DNA from: Ochromonas danica
Taxonomy: Eukaryota > Sar > Chrysophyceae > Chromulinales > Chromulinaceae
Length of the DNA stretch: 64,000 bases
Direction of reading: 5' to 3'
Assembly (NCBI GenBank): GCA_015146655.1
Contig: VKHL01000088.1
Coordinates: 56,247 to 120,246 of the forward strand
The position numbers were made by a program, and so were the translations under genes. This document shows, piece after piece, positions 1 to 10,229 of this stretch. Below the pieces are notes generated by a model. It was not told where the DNA came from, made no database searches, and saw nothing but the letters and a program-made list of their open reading frames with translations. The stretch's first letter is position 1. Every line of letters starts with the position of its first letter.

Positions 1-1661
1 AGTCCGTGCAGGCTGACAAGAAGCTTGTCCCCTACAAGATCGTTTCCAAGGATGACAAGCCTTATGTTGAGGTGTTGATTGAAGGCAAGCCTCGTCAGTT
101 CGCTCCTGAGGAGGTCTCTGCCATGGTCCTCACCAAGATGAAGGAGATTGCCGAGACTTACCTTGGCAAGACTGTCCAGCACGCTGTCATCACCGTCCCT
201 GCCTATTTCAACGATGCTCAGCGTCAGGCCACTAAGGATGCTGGTACTATCTCTGGTCTCTCTGTTCAGCGTATCATCAACGAGCCTACTGCTGCTGCCA
301 TTGCCTATGGTTTGGACAAGAAGGGTGGCGAGAAGAACATCTTGGTCTTCGATCTTGGTGGAGGAACCTTCGATGTCACCCTCCTCACCATTGATAACGG
401 TGTTTTCGAGGTCTTGGCTACCAACGGTGATACTCACTTGGGTGGTGAGGACTTCGATCAGCGTGTCATGCAGCACTTCATCAAGCTCTTGAAGAAGCGC
501 GACAACTTGGACATCACCCCTGACAAGCGCGCCTTGCAGAAGCTTCGCAGAGAGGTTGAGCGTGTTAAGCGCACTCTTTCTTCCCAGCACCAAGCTCGTC
601 TTGAGATTGAGGGCCTTGTTGATGGCACTGACTTCTCTGAGACCCTCACCCGCGCTCGCTTTGAGGAGCTCAACTTGGATCTCTTCAAGAAGACCCTTGG
701 CCCTGTCCAGAAGGTCATGGAGGATGCTGACATGAGCAAGTCTGAGGTTGATGAGATTGTCTTGGTCGGTGGTTCCACCCGCATCCCCAAGGTGCAGACT
801 CTCCTCAAGGACTACTTCGACGGCAAGGAGCCTTCCAAGGGTGTCAACCCTGATGAGGCTGTTGCCTACGGTGCCGCTGTTCAGGGTGGTATTCTCTCTG
901 GCGAGTCCTCTGAGTTCACTCAGGGCGTGCTTCTGCTCGATGTTACTCCTCTTTCCCAAGGTATTGAGACTGTGGGCGGTGTCATGACCAAGATCATCAA
1001 CCGCAACACTGTCATCCCCACCAAGAAGTCTCAGACCTTCTCCACTTACCAGGATAATCAGCCTGCTGTGCTCATCCAAGTCTTCGAGGGTGAGAGAGCT
1101 ATGACGAAGGATAACCACCAGCTTGGCAAGTTCGAGCTCACTGGTATTCCTCCTGCTCCTCGTGGCGTTCCTCAAATCGAGGTTACCTTTGAGATCGATG
1201 CCAACGGTATTCTCCAAGTTTCTGCTGCTGACAAGGGCACTGGAAAGGCCGAGAAGATCACCATCACCGCTGATAAGGGTCGTCTTTCTGAGGAGGAGAT
1301 TGAGCGCATGGTTCGCGAGGCTGAGGAGTTCGCTGAAGAGGACAAGAAGGTTCAGTCTCGTATCAATAGCCGCAACAGCCTCGAGAGCTACCTCTATAAC
1401 TTGAAGAACACCATCAACGACGAGGAGAAAGGTCTCGCTGACAAGATTGAGGAGGCTGAGAAGACTGAGTTGGTCAACCTCATCGACGAGACTCTTGACT
1501 GGTTAGAAGAGAATCCTGAAGCTGATGCTGAGGAGTACAGTGGCAAGCAGAAGGAAGTTGAGCAGGTCGCCAACCCCATCATGCGCAAGGTCTACCAGGG
1601 CAGTGGCACTCCTGGCGGAGCCGCTGGTGACGATGAGGATTTTGGTGATGACGAGCTTTAA
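1..1661 (+). CDS. BIP: ER-lumenal Hsp70 chaperone BiP/GRP78 (5' end outside window)
   Basis: Hsp70 chaperone of the endoplasmic reticulum that holds and refolds secretory proteins in an ATP cycle. The frame is open from the window edge (first full codon at base 3), so roughly 110 N-terminal residues, including the signal peptide and first phosphate loop, lie outside. Seen in order: [13 protein letters not shown] and the Hsp70 signature [12 protein letters not shown], the third signature [13 protein letters not shown], the interdomain linker LLLDVTPLS, the substrate-binding beta domain and the helical lid. The protein ends in DDEL, a KDEL-type retrieval signal; cytosolic Hsp70 would end in EEVD and mitochondrial forms lack both. 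Codons are strongly C/G-ending (AAG, CTC, GTC, ACC), unlike the AT-rich genes that follow, which fits very high expression. No internal intron is visible. Identity as BiP is near certain. Confidence 0.97.
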   Translation, partial: SVQADKKLVPYKIVSKDDKPYVEVLIEGKPRQFAPEEVSAMVLTKMKEIAETYLGKTVQHAVITVPAYFNDAQRQATKDAGTISGLSVQRIINEPTAAAIAYGLDKKGGEKNILVFDLGGGTFDVTLLTIDNGVFEVLATNGDTHLGGEDFDQRVMQHFIKLLKKRDNLDITPDKRALQKLRREVERVKRTLSSQHQARLEIEGLVDGTDFSETLTRARFEELNLDLFKKTLGPVQKVMEDADMSKSEVDEIVLVGGSTRIPKVQTLLKDYFDGKEPSKGVNPDEAVAYGAAVQGGILSGESSEFTQGVLLLDVTPLSQGIETVGGVMTKIINRNTVIPTKKSQTFSTYQDNQPAVLIQVFEGERAMTKDNHQLGKFELTGIPPAPRGVPQIEVTFEIDANGILQVSAADKGTGKAEKITITADKGRLSEEEIERMVREAEEFAEEDKKVQSRINSRNSLESYLYNLKNTINDEEKGLADKIEEAEKTELVNLIDETLDWLEENPEADAEEYSGKQKEVEQVANPIMRKVYQGSGTPGGAAGDDEDFGDDEL

Positions 1662-1755
1662 ATGTGCTGCCAAATCTGTTTGTTCCTGTTGATAGTCGCT
1701 CGGATGATAGTAGGCTTATAATTTAAGTTACAACATCCTTTTGTAAGGTTTCTTG

Positions 1756-2649
1756 TTATTTCAACCAACCTTTCTGACGGGCATCTTCAAACATTTCTTC
1801 AATCGCTTCGATCTCTGATTCGACCAGGTCTGGATGCCTAAAGTTCATATGATTGAGTTAAAAAGTATGAGGCAGCAGAGTCATGAGATAGCCTAGACAG
1901 ATAATCAGGTACTTACCAAAAGTCCAAAAGTAATACAACCCGCTCTTCGCTGGTGTGATTCCAAACTAAACCCCCCACGACAAAGAGAAATTAGGACTGC
2001 ACAGATGACTTGATAGATGATGATGGAAAAGAAAGAAAAACAAACCTTCATGATCATAAGCATCATCGAAGAAGACAGGTTTCCCCACTTCCCATTGAAA
2101 CTTCTTATTAGCAATACGCATACCACATTCTTCTATAGTATGATTCTTGGGTACAATAAGAGGGAAATGACAACGTACACGTAGATTACAAGGTGCACAA
2201 TGTTTAGCAATTTGAGACTTTGGATGTAATGTACTAAAGAAAGCGAAGCTGAAAGGAGTGCCTGTCATCAGCTTAGGTCCTTGTAATGATTCAAGAAGCT
2301 CAGTTGTCTTAGGACAATGAACAGCAAAATCTACTTGTCGTTTGCCTTTCAAGACATAACTATGCCAATCCCATTTTCCATTATGTAGTTTATGTTCTTC
2401 ACCTTCAGCACCATAATCAGATGATTTGATAGCTTGGATTGCATGATATTCTTTTAGAATGATATCATAGTTCTTGATTAGTAAGTCAGTATGACCTTGA
2501 AAGAGATCGGATGATGGCCAGATGGGTAGACCTCGTAGTCCAGGGAAATTAAACAATGTTGGTGAAGGACGAGGATGTGTTATCGTCCTCATTATAGCTG
2601 ACTGTAGAATAGTAGCACGCATCTTGAAGGGATACAATTCAGTTTGCAA
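1756..2649 (-). CDS. Aspartyl/asparaginyl beta-hydroxylase family protein, 3 exons
   Basis: 2-oxoglutarate/Fe(II) dioxygenase of the Asp/Asn beta-hydroxylase family, which hydroxylates side chains in substrate proteins. Exons inferred at 2046-2649, 1917-1965 and 1756-1837 (604+49+82 nt, 244 residues), with GT-AG introns of 80 and 79 bp. The N-terminal part has GLRGLPIWPSSD, as in family members. Metal ligands fit the family: the His in KHCAPCN and the His in FDDAYDHEVWNHT. The Arg in EERVVLLLDFWHPDL corresponds to the 2-oxoglutarate-binding position. The start at 2649 is the first Met; Met at 2622 is an alternative. There is no clear transmembrane anchor, unlike animal ASPH, so a soluble form is likely. 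Two CTTAAGTTAA motifs lie 100-140 bp upstream of the start. The substrate is unknown. Confidence 0.85.
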
Positions 2650-2754
2650 GAAAATGAAAACAAAGGAAGGAAAGGAAAGGCAACCAAAACGAAATGAAAG
2701 AGCAAGTGCCAGAGACCAGCCATCTAGGTATTTGAAACTCTAGAGTTCCACTTT

Positions 2755-2790
2755 CTTAAGTTAAAGATCATCATTATCATCTTAAGTTAA
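2755..2790 (-). promoter_or_regulatory. Paired CTTAAGTTAA motifs upstream of the hydroxylase gene
   Basis: Two exact copies of CTTAAGTTAA, at 2755-2764 and 2781-2790, lie between the hydroxylase start (2649) and the Vps4 stop (2888). The same element recurs in other intergenic spaces of this window (15138, 15162, 18031, 57721). A role as a promoter element is inferred from position and recurrence only. Confidence 0.4.
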
Positions 2791-2887
2791 GTGGATTTAG
2801 TAAGATGAACGAATGAAAAACACCAGAACAACTGTCCACACAAAAACCTCTTGAGAGAGAAAATAAGTTTAGTACATTCACTTCAAT

Positions 2888-4255
2888 TTAACCATCTTGT
2901 CCAAATTCAGAAGTCCAGCTCTCGAACTTGCCCAATTCATCTGCACCAACAGAAGAATGTGCTCTGGCAAGGGCCTTATCGAAGTCTTGCATAGTGATGA
3001 GTGGTACCGCGAGCCTCTCTGGAGGTACATCATAGAGACTCATACGAATAGCACCACAATGAGGACAAGAAGCCCCTTTACTAGCAGTAGCATTAACACA
3101 AAGTTCACCCGGAACAGGTTCGTTAACTGCCATAGGACAATGAGGACAATGTGGATAGTCCACACAAGGATGAAAGAATCCTGCTGGGTCAATAACAAAC
3201 TGCTTTGCTGATTGACATTTTCGTAATGGTTCCATTAATGCTTCACGAACAACGACAGCAATATCACTACCACTATAACCTTCTGAATTAGCACCCAAAC
3301 GTGCAAACTCTTCTTCTGTCAGGCAGTTAGGAGTATCACCCAAGTTCAATTTAAACATATTTGTACGAGCATTACGTTCAGGTAAGGCAATATAAATACG
3401 TTTTTCAAAACGACGACGCATAGCAGGATCTAATTCCCAAGGAACATTTGTTGCTCCTAAGACTAATACTCCACCATGTTTATGTCCAACACCATCCATT
3501 TGTACAAGAAATTCTGTCTTAATACGACGTGATGACTCACTTTCACCTTCTGAACGAGATGTACATAAAGAATCAATTTCATCAATAAAGACAATAGCAG
3601 GTTGACTTTCTCTTGCCATTTCAAACATTTGACGAACAAGTTTTTCACTTTCACCTTGCCATTTCGAAACTAAATCAGATGATGAAACAGCAAAGAAAGT
3701 ACCATCTGTTTCAGTAGCAACTGCTTTAGCAAGATATGATTTGCCTGTACCAGGTGGACCATATAATAAAATACCTTTCCATGGTTTACGTTTTCCTGTA
3801 AATAATTGTGGGAATTTAATAGGTAAGATAACAGCTTCTTTTAATGCTTCTTTAGCACTATCTAATCCAGCAACATCATCCCATTTAATATTAGGTTTTT
3901 CACCTACAATAGCAGAGGATAAAGCACCTCTCATTTTAGATTTTTCATCATCTTCTTTATTTGTTTTTGCATCTTCTTTACTTAATGTTTGTGCACCACC
4001 ACCTGATTTATCTTTACCTGTTTTACCACCATCTTGTAATGCTTTTTTAATTTCTTCAGCACGTGCAACATATCCTTCAATTTTTTCATTAATAATCTTT
4101 TTGGATGTTGGATTAGTTTCATATTTTAATCCTGTTAGAAAGTATTCTAATGCCTTTTGATATAAACTTAAAGCTTTTTCTAAATCACCAAGATTATCAT
4201 AATCAATGGCTTGTTTTACAATTTCAACCGCTTGAGGAAGGAAGTTATTCTGCAT
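2888..4255 (-). CDS. VPS4: Vps4-type AAA ATPase (ESCRT-III disassembly)
   Basis: AAA ATPase that removes ESCRT-III filaments from endosomal and other membranes. The chosen start at 4255 (MQNNFLPQ) puts the MIT domain at the N-terminus, as in all Vps4; an in-frame Met at 4324 would add 23 low-complexity residues. The protein is 455 residues, close to family length. Domains: MIT about 1-75; Walker A GPPGTGKS near 166-173; Walker B IVFIDEID near 222-229; arginine-finger region MRRRFEKRI; C-terminal Vps4 helix ending FGQDG. Odd: at about residues 361-403, between the small ATPase lid and the C-terminal helix, there is a Cys-rich stretch with spacing C-x5-C-x2-C and C-x10-C-x2-C, including two CPHC knuckles. 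Yeast and human Vps4 do not have this; it may bind zinc. No introns are seen. Confidence 0.95.
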   Translation of the reverse strand: MQNNFLPQAVEIVKQAIDYDNLGDLEKALSLYQKALEYFLTGLKYETNPTSKKIINEKIEGYVARAEEIKKALQDGGKTGKDKSGGGAQTLSKEDAKTNKEDDEKSKMRGALSSAIVGEKPNIKWDDVAGLDSAKEALKEAVILPIKFPQLFTGKRKPWKGILLYGPPGTGKSYLAKAVATETDGTFFAVSSSDLVSKWQGESEKLVRQMFEMARESQPAIVFIDEIDSLCTSRSEGESESSRRIKTEFLVQMDGVGHKHGGVLVLGATNVPWELDPAMRRRFEKRIYIALPERNARTNMFKLNLGDTPNCLTEEEFARLGANSEGYSGSDIAVVVREALMEPLRKCQSAKQFVIDPAGFFHPCVDYPHCPHCPMAVNEPVPGELCVNATASKGASCPHCGAIRMSLYDVPPERLAVPLITMQDFDKALARAHSSVGADELGKFESWTSEFGQDG

Positions 4256-4845
4256 TTTTTCAACAATTTGATGATTATGATGATGATCGATAGGAAGTGA
4301 GTGAGTGAGTGAGAGAAAGGACAAGAGTCAGTGAATCAGTTAGTCAGTGAGTTAGGATAGAGTATGAAGAGTCTGTCTGACAGTCTAACTAACAGTCTAA
4401 CCACTCCTAATTCAAGTAGTTATTGGATGTGTTATCTGATGAGATCTCATCTTCTCCCACACCCCAGAGTGGGTGAGATCCGGCGCAGCTGGGAGATAGC
4501 CAGATAGCTAAATTATAGACATCTGGACATTAGGAGAGATCCCAATTGTTAAACACTGGATGTAAACTATACCGTAGTGGTGTTGCTTCATTGAGCATAA
4601 TCTAATAACAGACATACCGTTGTGGTGATCTTGGTAAAAGTTGGTAAACAGGATGAGAAAGCCTGCCCTCCAATGCTATTTGGTGGACTGTATACCACAG
4701 GGGAAGACTACCGTTGATGAAATAACTACCTGTATTAAAAATAATCTTTAGAAATCAATCATATGGATAGCTTATTTACATGTTATGCTTATCAAGAAAA
4801 TCATGAGAATTTTCCAATCTATAATTACATATTTATGAATATTAT
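4256..4845. other. Intergenic spacer, no gene seen
   Basis: About 590 bp between the Vps4 start and the 3' end of the RhoGAP gene. It contains short repeats of CAGTCTAAC/AGTGAGTGAG type near 4300-4400, in the presumed Vps4 promoter and 5' UTR. No supported coding frame or RNA gene was found. Confidence 0.6.
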
Positions 4846-7800
4846 TTATGAATAACGATAATTCTGCCATTGAGAAGAAGAAGAAGAAGTATTAGTAGTA
4901 GAAGTAGCCATAGTAGAACCACCTCTTCCTCTATCAATAGAATATAATGAACGTAAAGCCTGCATATTGTGTTGATGATCTCGTCGAAGATCTTCTGTAT
5001 TCACTTTTGGTTGTGTTGCCTGCTGTTGAGATAATACAACACTTGAGAAATGTTGTCTCAAGGAAGATAAACTCTCTCCTTTCATTGTTAGATCAGGTCG
5101 TCGTAGTAATATATCAGATATAACAGGAGAGGTGGAAGAAGGAGCAATAGGTTTCTCTACCATGTCAATGATATCACGGAAACGAGGAAGACCATCTTTT
5201 GACTCAGAAGAACGAACAACCAGTTGTCCTGGTCCTTTCAAAGAATAACTATTGCGTAGATTTGTAACTGCTTTTGGTTCATTTCTCTCAATTTGACTAA
5301 GAGAATGGCGCAAGTTACTCACAGTTGCACCAGTTCCTGTTCCTGTTCCGCCACCTGATCTCCCAACAAGACCTGTTCTTCCTACTCCATTAGCATCATC
5401 CTTCACATGAGCATTCTTTGAAAGATAGTTCAAGACTTCTTGATTGGAAATCTCTCTCAATTGATCCATATTTTCTTCTATGTGATTTTGTTCTTGTTCT
5501 TCTTGTTGTTGCTGTTGTTGTTCAGAAACAACCACCACTACCTCAGAAGTATCTTGTGTTGGATTGGCTGGAGTATTTGAAATAGAAGTTGAATCAGTAG
5601 GAAGAACCTTCTCTTCACTCATTGGAAGCAGATCCATAGGCAATGATCGTGCTTGTCCTTGTATCTGATGTTGTTGTTGTAAAGCAAGTGATTTGTATTG
5701 TAAAGTTTCTTTGACGACTTTTTCATACAATTGATGTAATTCTTGTAATTCTTCTGAATAACGTATATTTTGTTTTTTCAACTCATCAATATGTTGTTCT
5801 AATGTTTTGATTAATCTTTGTTGTGATAATACAACACTAAGAGACTCTCTTTGTGCTTTAGAATGTGCTTGTTTAGCTGTATTTTGAAAAGCACTTTGTT
5901 GTGTTTCTAAAGTAGCTATCACTGCTACTTTATTAGATAATTCTAATTTCAATGATTGTACCTCTTGAACAAGTTGACTTTGACTTTGTTGTAAATAAGA
6001 GTTTTTCATTTGAAGATGAATAATTTGTGTTTGCCATAACATTTCTTGTTGATGTAATTGCTCTTGTTGTGTTTGTACTTGTTCTACATAATGACTATTT
6101 TGAGCTTCTAATACTTGCATCTTTTCTAATAAAGACTGTATATGGACATCTTTCCAGGCATCAATTTGTTCATAATTCTCAGGTGGTGGGTCGATAGGTG
6201 TTGGTGCTGATCGATTTCCCCAGATCAATCCTGCAGGTAGTGTGACAGTGGGTAGTCTCTTTTTAGCGATCTCAGCATCAACAAGAGGTGGTGCTGCCAG
6301 AGGAGGGCTATCACGAGAACTGCTTTGTAATGAACGTGGTGAAGCATCCACCACACGACGTGATATTGGCTCTTCTTCCACCATTATATTACACTCTCTC
6401 TTATTCGATTGCATCTGATCCATCATGGTAGGTAAATGATGATGATCAGCAGTCTTAACTTTCATGGAGTGCATCAACTCTTCTTCACTATCTTGTGATA
6501 ATTGTAAACTATGTGTAATAACACCAGCAGTAGCAGTTGTAGCAGCAGTAGCAGTAAGATGATCATCTCTTGCTTTAGTCATTGGATCACGAAGAAGATA
6601 CTCTGGACTTCTTTGTTCTTCCAAATAGCTATCTTCATCACTGTCTGGTTTGTTCTTAGTAGGTGGTGGTGCAGTGTTGGTAAGATTATCTAAACTCTCC
6701 AAACTCTGACTTCCTGGACTGCCAACTTGTATCTTACGAATATGTCGTTTCTTACCAGATCCACCACTTGGACGTATTTGATCATCGCTGGTAGATCGAC
6801 CTAACAAATCTTCATTACTAGAATTACTTCGATCAATAACAGCAGTATGGATAACAGCAGGTTGTAAAGAAGAAACAGCAGGAACCTGTTGTTGCTGTTG
6901 TTGCTGCTGTTGTTGGTTGACTGGAGAAGACAATGTGCTGGTACTCTTCCCTACTACCCAACTATCCTTTACTCTTCCTTCAGGTGATGATGACATGATG
7001 ATAGCTGGTGTAGGAGAGTTATAATGTTGTGATGATTGTAATGTATCTACCTCTTGTACTTCATCTTGCCAAGTTTTGTTTTTATTCTTCGAAACACTAC
7101 TACTACCATTTCTATGTAATAAAAGAGCTTCACGCATAGCTTGTAAGTTAGTCAAATGATCACTTGTCTCACTAGCAACATCAGAATCTGTACCATTCCC
7201 AACACCACCACTGCTACCACCACTTTGAGGATTGGTAGTAGTTGTAGTAGTTGTAGTGGGAGGATGTAAAGAAGTGTCTGAGAAATGAGAGAGGTTTGTC
7301 CCTCCTATAGCACTAACATCAGCTAACCCCATTGTAATACTCTGCATAGATGGATCTACATGTTGAAAGCTATGAACCTCACCATCTCTAGAGCCATCCA
7401 TGTCTCCAGGTATTGCAATACCATAGATACTCTCTGCACGCAGATCATGACTCACCCTGGAGGATGCCTTCCAGGGAGAAACAGGTGCCATACGTTCACT
7501 TTCTCCACTTTCACTTGCAGCAGTACTATAACCAGCTAAGTTACCATCCCCCACATGATGACTATCAGGTGTTGTCGGAGTGGGAGGAGTCGCACTATTA
7601 GCTTGAACTATAGGCTCGGGAGTGGCAACAACACGAACAGCTGACATGTCAACAGAAGATGAAGAAAGCAGTGGAGGAGCAGGAACAGGAGCAGCAGCAG
7701 GGTTGGGAGCTGTAATAGAGCGTAATTCAGCTTGAATCCGAGCAACACGTTCACGATCACCAAGATATTTCACACGATATACTCCAACCTTTTCCTCTTC

Positions 7801-8886
7801 CTCCACACAGTGAATAGCAGCAAATGGACTAACAAACAATATCACAGCAAATTTCTCTTTAAAACCAATATTAGTAATTTCTCCATATTTTGTTAATTGA
7901 TTTCGTAATTGATTGTCAGTTGGTTTGACTGACTGTGAGAAGCTTAGTTTAACACTACGATCTTGTATTGTATATGCTTCACTAGTATTGATAGTATTTC
8001 CTACCTGCTGGGATGATGACTCCTCTGCCATGACACCACCACCACTACCACTACCACCGACACTAGCTTTACCACCAGGAAGTGATGATTGGACATGATC
8101 TACTACTAGTTGTTGATATTTAGGATCAGGAAAACATTCAATCAGATACACAAAGCCTTGAAGTTGACTTTGAAAATCAACTTTCCCAGTATCTCGTACA
8201 TCTTGTCTTAGGATAAAGACACCAATATTCTTAGCTAGATGATATGGATCAACATGATAACGTGGATCATGTACTAACTTCCATAGAAAAGACATTACAA
8301 TTTCAAGTATTTCATAATGATAATTACTACTACCACCACTACCACTACCTCCACGACTACTACTATTAGTACTGTTATTATTGTTAGTGTTGTTTTTATT
8401 ATGGTAAGTATTATCCTGTATAGTTTTGATTAACTTATGATAATCTTCCATCACAACACTACTACTAGATGCTGCTGCTGCTGAGGATGAGGATGATGAG
8501 GATTTTGATACTAATAATGATACAAAATCATTATATAATACAGTTGGAATTAATGGTGAATAGGTTGAAAGAATTTCTTTTATTGCCATAGCCATAGAAT
8601 GAATATTTTGTAAAGTTGTTAAATATCCTTCAGATAATGTATTATGTTGAATAAATTCAACTAAAGCTGAAACTTCTTCTATAGATCCTGCACGACTGAA
8701 GATACCATCACTATTCACTAGATGTATCTCTAAATATAAAATAATTTTCTTTAATCCTGCAGCTGTCTGTATGTTGAGATCTTGAGAGGACATGGCTGAA
8801 GATGAAGTGTGAAGTGTATCAGTGGATTTATTTTGTGCAGGTCCAGCTGCTGTTAAGACACGCATCATCTTAGCTAAGGACTTCAT
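4846..8886 (-). CDS. RhoGAP - RRM - coiled-coil multidomain protein
   Basis: Single long frame of 1346 residues. Residues about 36-235 look like a divergent RhoGAP domain: the start GIFSRAGSIEEVSALVEFI resembles the family GIFRxSGS segment, and the end HLAKNIGVFILRQD resembles NLAxVFGPxLL. A poly-Ser/Asn insertion lies inside it. Residues about 307-385 resemble an RRM fold (VKLSFSQ, LRNQLTKYGEITNIGF, AVILFVSPFAAIHCV). The middle is disordered, with Thr- and Gln-runs. About 900-1080 is a Gln-rich coiled coil. RhoGAPs switch off Rho GTPases; combined with an RRM, this could link actin signalling to RNA, but that is inference. The arginine finger is shifted by one residue (FSRAG), so GAP activity is uncertain. 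The fold calls need a profile search; the coding frame itself is secure. Confidence 0.7.
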   Translation of the reverse strand: MKSLAKMMRVLTAAGPAQNKSTDTLHTSSSAMSSQDLNIQTAAGLKKIILYLEIHLVNSDGIFSRAGSIEEVSALVEFIQHNTLSEGYLTTLQNIHSMAMAIKEILSTYSPLIPTVLYNDFVSLLVSKSSSSSSSAAAASSSSVVMEDYHKLIKTIQDNTYHNKNNTNNNNSTNSSSRGGSGSGGSSNYHYEILEIVMSFLWKLVHDPRYHVDPYHLAKNIGVFILRQDVRDTGKVDFQSQLQGFVYLIECFPDPKYQQLVVDHVQSSLPGGKASVGGSGSGGGVMAEESSSQQVGNTINTSEAYTIQDRSVKLSFSQSVKPTDNQLRNQLTKYGEITNIGFKEKFAVILFVSPFAAIHCVEEEEKVGVYRVKYLGDRERVARIQAELRSITAPNPAAAPVPAPPLLSSSSVDMSAVRVVATPEPIVQANSATPPTPTTPDSHHVGDGNLAGYSTAASESGESERMAPVSPWKASSRVSHDLRAESIYGIAIPGDMDGSRDGEVHSFQHVDPSMQSITMGLADVSAIGGTNLSHFSDTSLHPPTTTTTTTTNPQSGGSSGGVGNGTDSDVASETSDHLTNLQAMREALLLHRNGSSSVSKNKNKTWQDEVQEVDTLQSSQHYNSPTPAIIMSSSPEGRVKDSWVVGKSTSTLSSPVNQQQQQQQQQQVPAVSSLQPAVIHTAVIDRSNSSNEDLLGRSTSDDQIRPSGGSGKKRHIRKIQVGSPGSQSLESLDNLTNTAPPPTKNKPDSDEDSYLEEQRSPEYLLRDPMTKARDDHLTATAATTATAGVITHSLQLSQDSEEELMHSMKVKTADHHHLPTMMDQMQSNKRECNIMVEEEPISRRVVDASPRSLQSSSRDSPPLAAPPLVDAEIAKKRLPTVTLPAGLIWGNRSAPTPIDPPPENYEQIDAWKDVHIQSLLEKMQVLEAQNSHYVEQVQTQQEQLHQQEMLWQTQIIHLQMKNSYLQQSQSQLVQEVQSLKLELSNKVAVIATLETQQSAFQNTAKQAHSKAQRESLSVVLSQQRLIKTLEQHIDELKKQNIRYSEELQELHQLYEKVVKETLQYKSLALQQQHQIQGQARSLPMDLLPMSEEKVLPTDSTSISNTPANPTQDTSEVVVVVSEQQQQQQEEQEQNHIEENMDQLREISNQEVLNYLSKNAHVKDDANGVGRTGLVGRSGGGTGTGTGATVSNLRHSLSQIERNEPKAVTNLRNSYSLKGPGQLVVRSSESKDGLPRFRDIIDMVEKPIAPSSTSPVISDILLRRPDLTMKGESLSSLRQHFSSVVLSQQQATQPKVNTEDLRRDHQHNMQALRSLYSIDRGRGGSTMATSTTNTSSSSSQWQNYRYS

Positions 8887-9434
8887 TGTTTAGGATGATA
8901 TCTCTTGAAGATAGAACAGAATAGAATAGAATAGTCAATCAAGAACAGATCCTTTGCTCTGCTTTAGTTATTTATTTATTTGATTATTTAATTGTTTTTT
9001 GGTTTGCCGACCAAACGGATAAGGCACTCTAGATTCCCAGATTTAGAGAAATAGATCCGCTGGGTCTACCGTACGTACTGTCAACTTTCAGGTGGAAACA
9101 AAACTGTTGAAATGACATGATGACATTTATAGATATTTACATTATGTTATCGCCACATATACATAAGATTATGTATACATAATCTTATGTAGAAGGAGGA
9201 GAAGGCAGAGTTCTTGTAAGAGAAGGAGTTTGGAAGAAGATTCTGTTGTGCTCCTCAGACGTTCTTTCTATTGTATGATAGAGTCAAAGATAATGATCGA
9301 TGAGGTGTGAAGAGGATGATGATGAATATGTAGAGAGCAGTGGGGTGGGGCAGGGTGGGGTAGGGTAGGGTAGGGAAGAATACACTGTCAATATGTACAC
9401 ACATTTTGCAGAGGGTAAGAAGGGAGGGGGAGCT
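8887..9434. other. Intergenic spacer with a palindrome and G-runs
   Basis: About 550 bp between the RhoGAP start and the RING gene 3' end. It contains a perfect 30-bp palindrome at 9161-9190 and a run of G-tracts at 9341-9376. No coding frame is supported. Confidence 0.6.
9161..9190. repeat. Perfect 30-bp AT-rich palindrome
   Basis: Two 15-bp arms (ACATAAGATTATGTA and its exact reverse complement) meet with no spacer. It lies 275 bp upstream of the RhoGAP start on one side and about 245 bp beyond the RING stop on the other. It could be a protein-binding dyad or a cruciform; the function is unknown. Confidence 0.85.
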
Positions 9435-10229
9435 TTAGAAGAATAGTAAACATAAAATGACACTTATACCAAGAAAAAGAAGCACTCTAGAAAGGTAAGC
9501 CCGGTGTTCATCATCTTCTTCATCAGTCGCACCTGGTGCCGGGGCAGGAGCAAAAGATTGAAATTGCAGACCGAAGAGGGAAGGGAAAAAACCCATCCCT
9601 GCTGAAAATGTCATACCACCCAATTGTGCACTATAAGTACCATTCGTAGTAAATAGACCACCTTGTGCATGAGGATCAACAGGTTCTGGGCGATGGGCTT
9701 GAGGTCTAGATGGAATGCCCACATTGCCTGGCATAGCATGAGTTCGACTACGAGGATCTGACACTGAAGGACGAATAAAGATTGGAATGACATTATCTTG
9801 TGTCACACCCGCTTTACAAATAGGACAAGTTCCATCCCCATGGCGTGTGTTTAACCAACGATAAAGACAAGGCCAACAATATAAATGACCACATTGAGTC
9901 ACGACAGGATCACGATCTTTCACACCTTCTAGACAAATATTACAAACAAAGGCCATATCATTATCATTCGCCATATCTGTTGAACTAGTCTTTTCCTGTA
10001 GAGGAGGATGATTTTCCTTGTCACGGCTTCCATTAGGAAGAGAATTCATATTTGATATATTGTTATTTATCACACTTGGAGGAGTAGATAGTCTACTATC
10101 CAATGACTCAGAAAGAGGATTCATGGGGTTCATAGGCCAAATAGAAAGAGGAAAAAGTACGGGAGGAGGATTGAGATTTGTGTTTTCAAGGTAAGAGAAG
10201 AGGCGCTGGACAGACAGCGTAGCGAACAA
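9435..10229 (-). CDS. Membrane-anchored RING E3 ubiquitin ligase, RNF5/RNF185/RMA type
   Basis: ER-associated ubiquitin ligase type. The C3HC4 RING begins CNICLEGVKDRDPVV, continues with QCGHLYCWPCLYRWL, and closes with the final pair CPIC. A conserved post-RING segment (IPIFIRPSVSDPRSR) is typical of RNF5/RMA1. The C-terminus has one hydrophobic anchor (LSRVLLFLGISVILCLLFF). The 264-residue length fits if translation starts at 10229; Met at 10133 (MNPMNPLSES) is a good alternative, since the upstream part is not family-like. A broken copy of the middle of this gene lies at 11941-12498. Family members act in ER quality control and membrane protein degradation; that role here is inferred from the RING plus tail anchor. 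Confidence 0.88.
   Translation of the reverse strand: MFATLSVQRLFSYLENTNLNPPPVLFPLSIWPMNPMNPLSESLDSRLSTPPSVINNNISNMNSLPNGSRDKENHPPLQEKTSSTDMANDNDMAFVCNICLEGVKDRDPVVTQCGHLYCWPCLYRWLNTRHGDGTCPICKAGVTQDNVIPIFIRPSVSDPRSRTHAMPGNVGIPSRPQAHRPEPVDPHAQGGLFTTNGTYSAQLGGMTFSAGMGFFPSLFGLQFQSFAPAPAPGATDEEDDEHRAYLSRVLLFLGISVILCLLFF

Noticed and set aside
9361-9376. TAGGG run as an interstitial telomere
   Set aside because: Only three TAGGG units follow other G-tracts, and the unit is not TTAGGG.
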